A stretch of DNA of 7,334 bases from Candidatus Gastranaerophilales bacterium (GTDB lineage: Bacteria; Cyanobacteriota; Vampirovibrionia; Gastranaerophilales; Gastranaerophilaceae): assembly GCA_900766355.1 (NCBI GenBank), contig CAAFVD010000081.1, positions 1 through 7,334 on the forward strand, given 5' to 3'. Under the pieces are notes generated by a model, which ran no database searches, was not told where the DNA came from, and saw nothing but the letters and a program-made list of their open reading frames with translations. The first letter of the stretch is position 1. The number at the start of each line of letters is the position of its first letter. Shown piece after piece: positions 5,486-7,334 of this stretch. A program made the position numbers and the translations under genes.

Positions 5486-7334
5486 ATGATAAGAACATAT
5501 ATATATGGCGTTCCGCATGGTTTTGACTTCTATGAGAAAGATGCAAATCTAAACAACTACTTCAAAGGATTTTACATCTCATCTCGTAGAGGGCGTAGAT
5601 TGATGGTGAATCGCCAGGAAAATGGAGAAACTATTTATAGTTATCTCCAATATGGACTAAAAGAAGTAGAACGTCAACCTCTACACTCCTTTTTTGGAAT
5701 GTCGTTAGTTGTTGACGATTATCAATATTGTCCTAATTTTAAAGTACTTTTGGAATGGTTTGACTATCTTTTTAATAAGCTGGTAAAAGAACAGCGCATA
5801 ATTAAAAAGAATGAAGATGGCGTTTTATGCTATGTTATTCATAAATTTGAAGAGGTTTCAGATGAGGTTAATTGGTTAAAAAATATTATTCCCAATATTA
5901 TAACGAAATCAGAGCAAGCTGATGATGTAAAAGTTGAAATATCGAAATACGACAAATCTTTCTTTGTCGGGAATGTTGGTCAGATTGTATGTTTCAACAA
6001 ACCTGTTAGTGAAAAACGTTTATTTGAAGTTTTCCATAAAAACAGTTGGATTTCTGTCTCATCTGAAATACTAGAAAAAGAAGAAGTTAATACATCTGGA
6101 AATATTGCAGACTCTGAAGTCATTGAGTATAGTTATGAGGAGCTTGATGAAGAATGCAATAAGTTTACAGAAATACTTCTTTCCATAGCTATAGACATAA
6201 GTTGCACCTCTGTTACAGACTTGGCTGAAATTGAAGGAAAAGTTCAAAAAACCTGTATAAACTTAGAGAATTACCTTCCTACCATTGACAATATAGAAGA
6301 GAAAAATAAATTTAAGAATCTCGAATCGAAGTACAATTCTTTAAAAGATAAAATTTTGACTTTACAGTCAAAATCAACAGGAACTATTTCAACAAGTACT
6401 TCTCCACAGGGAAAAAACTTATATTGCTTTTCATGCAAAAAGTACAAGCCCTTGTCACATTTTCGTTCTATAGAATCAACAAAATGTAAGGAATGTGAAG
6501 AAAAAGATAGCATAGATCCTGTAGGCAATGGAGGATATAAAGTATGTAAAAGTTGTGGGAAGAAAAAAGCCCTCTATTCTTTTTGTAATTCAGAAACAGA
6601 TATTTGTGACGATTGCAGTAATATAAAACAGCAAGAATCTGAGAAAAGTGCCTTACAACGGCTTAAGGAAAATATTTCATTGACCAAAGGTTTTGTGAGA
6701 ATTTCGATTGGATTATTGGTAGTTGTTGCAACCATCGTGGTCATTTTCTTTTCAAAAATGAAAAATGAACATGTTGGTCATGATAATTCGAAAAATGACT
6801 TCGCACAAATTGAAAAGAAGTCCAATGATAGCAATGTGGATGTTCAAGAAATGAATAGACTTATAAAATCTTATAAGTATAAGGATTTATTTGAGTATAT
6901 TAAGGGGAAGAAAGATACCAATAAATACAAATCCTTAATTAAGCAATCGGTAAATGGTTATTTATGGAAAATTATAGATACTTCTACTTCTGCACAAGAA
7001 GAAATTGAAAGATTTTATATTGGAAATAATGAACTTTTGGAATTCATTGGCTTTGATCAAGGCGATAAAGACATTTGGCGAGAGATAAATACCGATTATA
7101 ACCAAATGCTTAGTATTCTTAAAAAGAGTAAGGTTACAGAAATGGACATAAGGACAGGTATAGAAATTCTTAAAAAACATAGAAATTTATTTCCTGCAGA
7201 TTGGGAAGTTCGTTTAATGAATACACCGAAAGAAGAAGTCTCCAAAATAGATAATAAAGCTGCCACTGTACAAAATACGGAATATACCCTTAGATATACT
7301 AAAGTAGATGGTAATTCAAGTTCTATTAGAGTAA
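5486..7334 (+). CDS. Large GTPase-associated zinc-ribbon membrane protein, 3' end outside window
   Basis: ATG at 5486 opens a frame with no stop for 616 codons to the window end, so the gene is cut off. Residues 1-120 form a compact domain starting MIRTYIYGVPHGFDF and containing HSFFGMSLVVDD; this style recalls N-terminal domains of GTPase-associated (GAP1-like) proteins, a tentative comparison. Residues about 218-303 are acidic and helical, probably coiled coil. Two tandem zinc ribbons follow, each CxxC-x16-CxxC: C314/C317/C334/C337 and C354/C357/C374/C377, both with a CxxC-x-K-K start. A single membrane helix lies at about 404-422, flanked by K401/R405 and K424. The C-terminal part (from about 440) is Lys/Glu-rich and helical, reminiscent of TPR-like repeats, before Ser/Thr-rich strands near the edge. 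The likely topology is ribbons in the cytosol beside the GTPase and the C-terminus in the periplasm. It starts 28 nt after the GTPase stop and looks like the sensor or effector of the operon. The catalytic role is unknown. Confidence 0.8.
   Translation, partial: MIRTYIYGVPHGFDFYEKDANLNNYFKGFYISSRRGRRLMVNRQENGETIYSYLQYGLKEVERQPLHSFFGMSLVVDDYQYCPNFKVLLEWFDYLFNKLVKEQRIIKKNEDGVLCYVIHKFEEVSDEVNWLKNIIPNIITKSEQADDVKVEISKYDKSFFVGNVGQIVCFNKPVSEKRLFEVFHKNSWISVSSEILEKEEVNTSGNIADSEVIEYSYEELDEECNKFTEILLSIAIDISCTSVTDLAEIEGKVQKTCINLENYLPTIDNIEEKNKFKNLESKYNSLKDKILTLQSKSTGTISTSTSPQGKNLYCFSCKKYKPLSHFRSIESTKCKECEEKDSIDPVGNGGYKVCKSCGKKKALYSFCNSETDICDDCSNIKQQESEKSALQRLKENISLTKGFVRISIGLLVVVATIVVIFFSKMKNEHVGHDNSKNDFAQIEKKSNDSNVDVQEMNRLIKSYKYKDLFEYIKGKKDTNKYKSLIKQSVNGYLWKIIDTSTSAQEEIERFYIGNNELLEFIGFDQGDKDIWREINTDYNQMLSILKKSKVTEMDIRTGIEILKKHRNLFPADWEVRLMNTPKEEVSKIDNKAATVQNTEYTLRYTKVDGNSSSIRV

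Noticed and set aside
6271..7180. Minus-strand ORFs at 6271-6528 and 6962-7180
   Set aside because: They lie opposite the long open plus-strand frame from 5486 that carries zinc ribbons and a membrane helix.

Overview
The window looks like an accessory region of a Bacteroidales genome (Bacteroides/Prevotella-like). The reasons are low GC, a promoter with a perfect Bacteroidetes -7 box (TATCTTTG), starts without clear Shine-Dalgarno sequences, a UpxY-type NusG paralogue, and a YhcG/DUF1016 nuclease relic with Bacteroidetes-like wording. No tRNA, rRNA, transposase or CRISPR array was seen.

Positions 1-796 hold no convincing gene but are dense in short repeats. There is a precisely phased six-unit 22-bp array carrying GCCC/GGGCA dyads (150-281), a second 22-bp array with core TTTGCGATGTTTAAACT (317-377), a 21-bp repeat (400-448), and a dispersed 10-mer GAAGT(C/A)TCAT in both orientations (21-545). 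A nested inverted repeat with a strong hairpin (644-738) probably terminates the leftward gene that follows. Positions 797-1770 (minus) are a DUF1016/YhcG PDDEXK nuclease gene broken by an internal deletion and frameshift. A near-perfect 23-bp palindrome and a 28-codon ORF lie just upstream of it.

From about 2130 everything points right. A Bacteroidetes promoter (2130-2164) starts a roughly 500-nt untranslated leader that ends in a textbook intrinsic terminator (2579-2616), about 50 nt before a UpxY/NusG-family antiterminator gene (2665-3396). In Bacteroides such factors normally head capsule operons and act on their own leaders. Here the downstream genes are not glycan genes. They are a four-helix membrane protein with a large helical, probably periplasmic domain (3453-4547), a soluble P-loop GTPase with G1, G3-like, G4 and G5-like motifs (4573-5457), and a large protein running off the window (5486 to beyond 7334). 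That last protein has an N-terminal conserved-looking domain, a coiled coil, two tandem four-cysteine zinc ribbons, one membrane helix and a helical C-terminal region. Gaps are 56, 25 and 28 nt, so one antitermination-controlled operon is likely.

The best candidate for an undescribed system is this membrane protein + GTPase + zinc-ribbon/TM module under a dedicated processive antiterminator. A membrane-signalling or conflict (defence) role related to GTPase-centred conflict systems is an inference, not shown by sequence alone.
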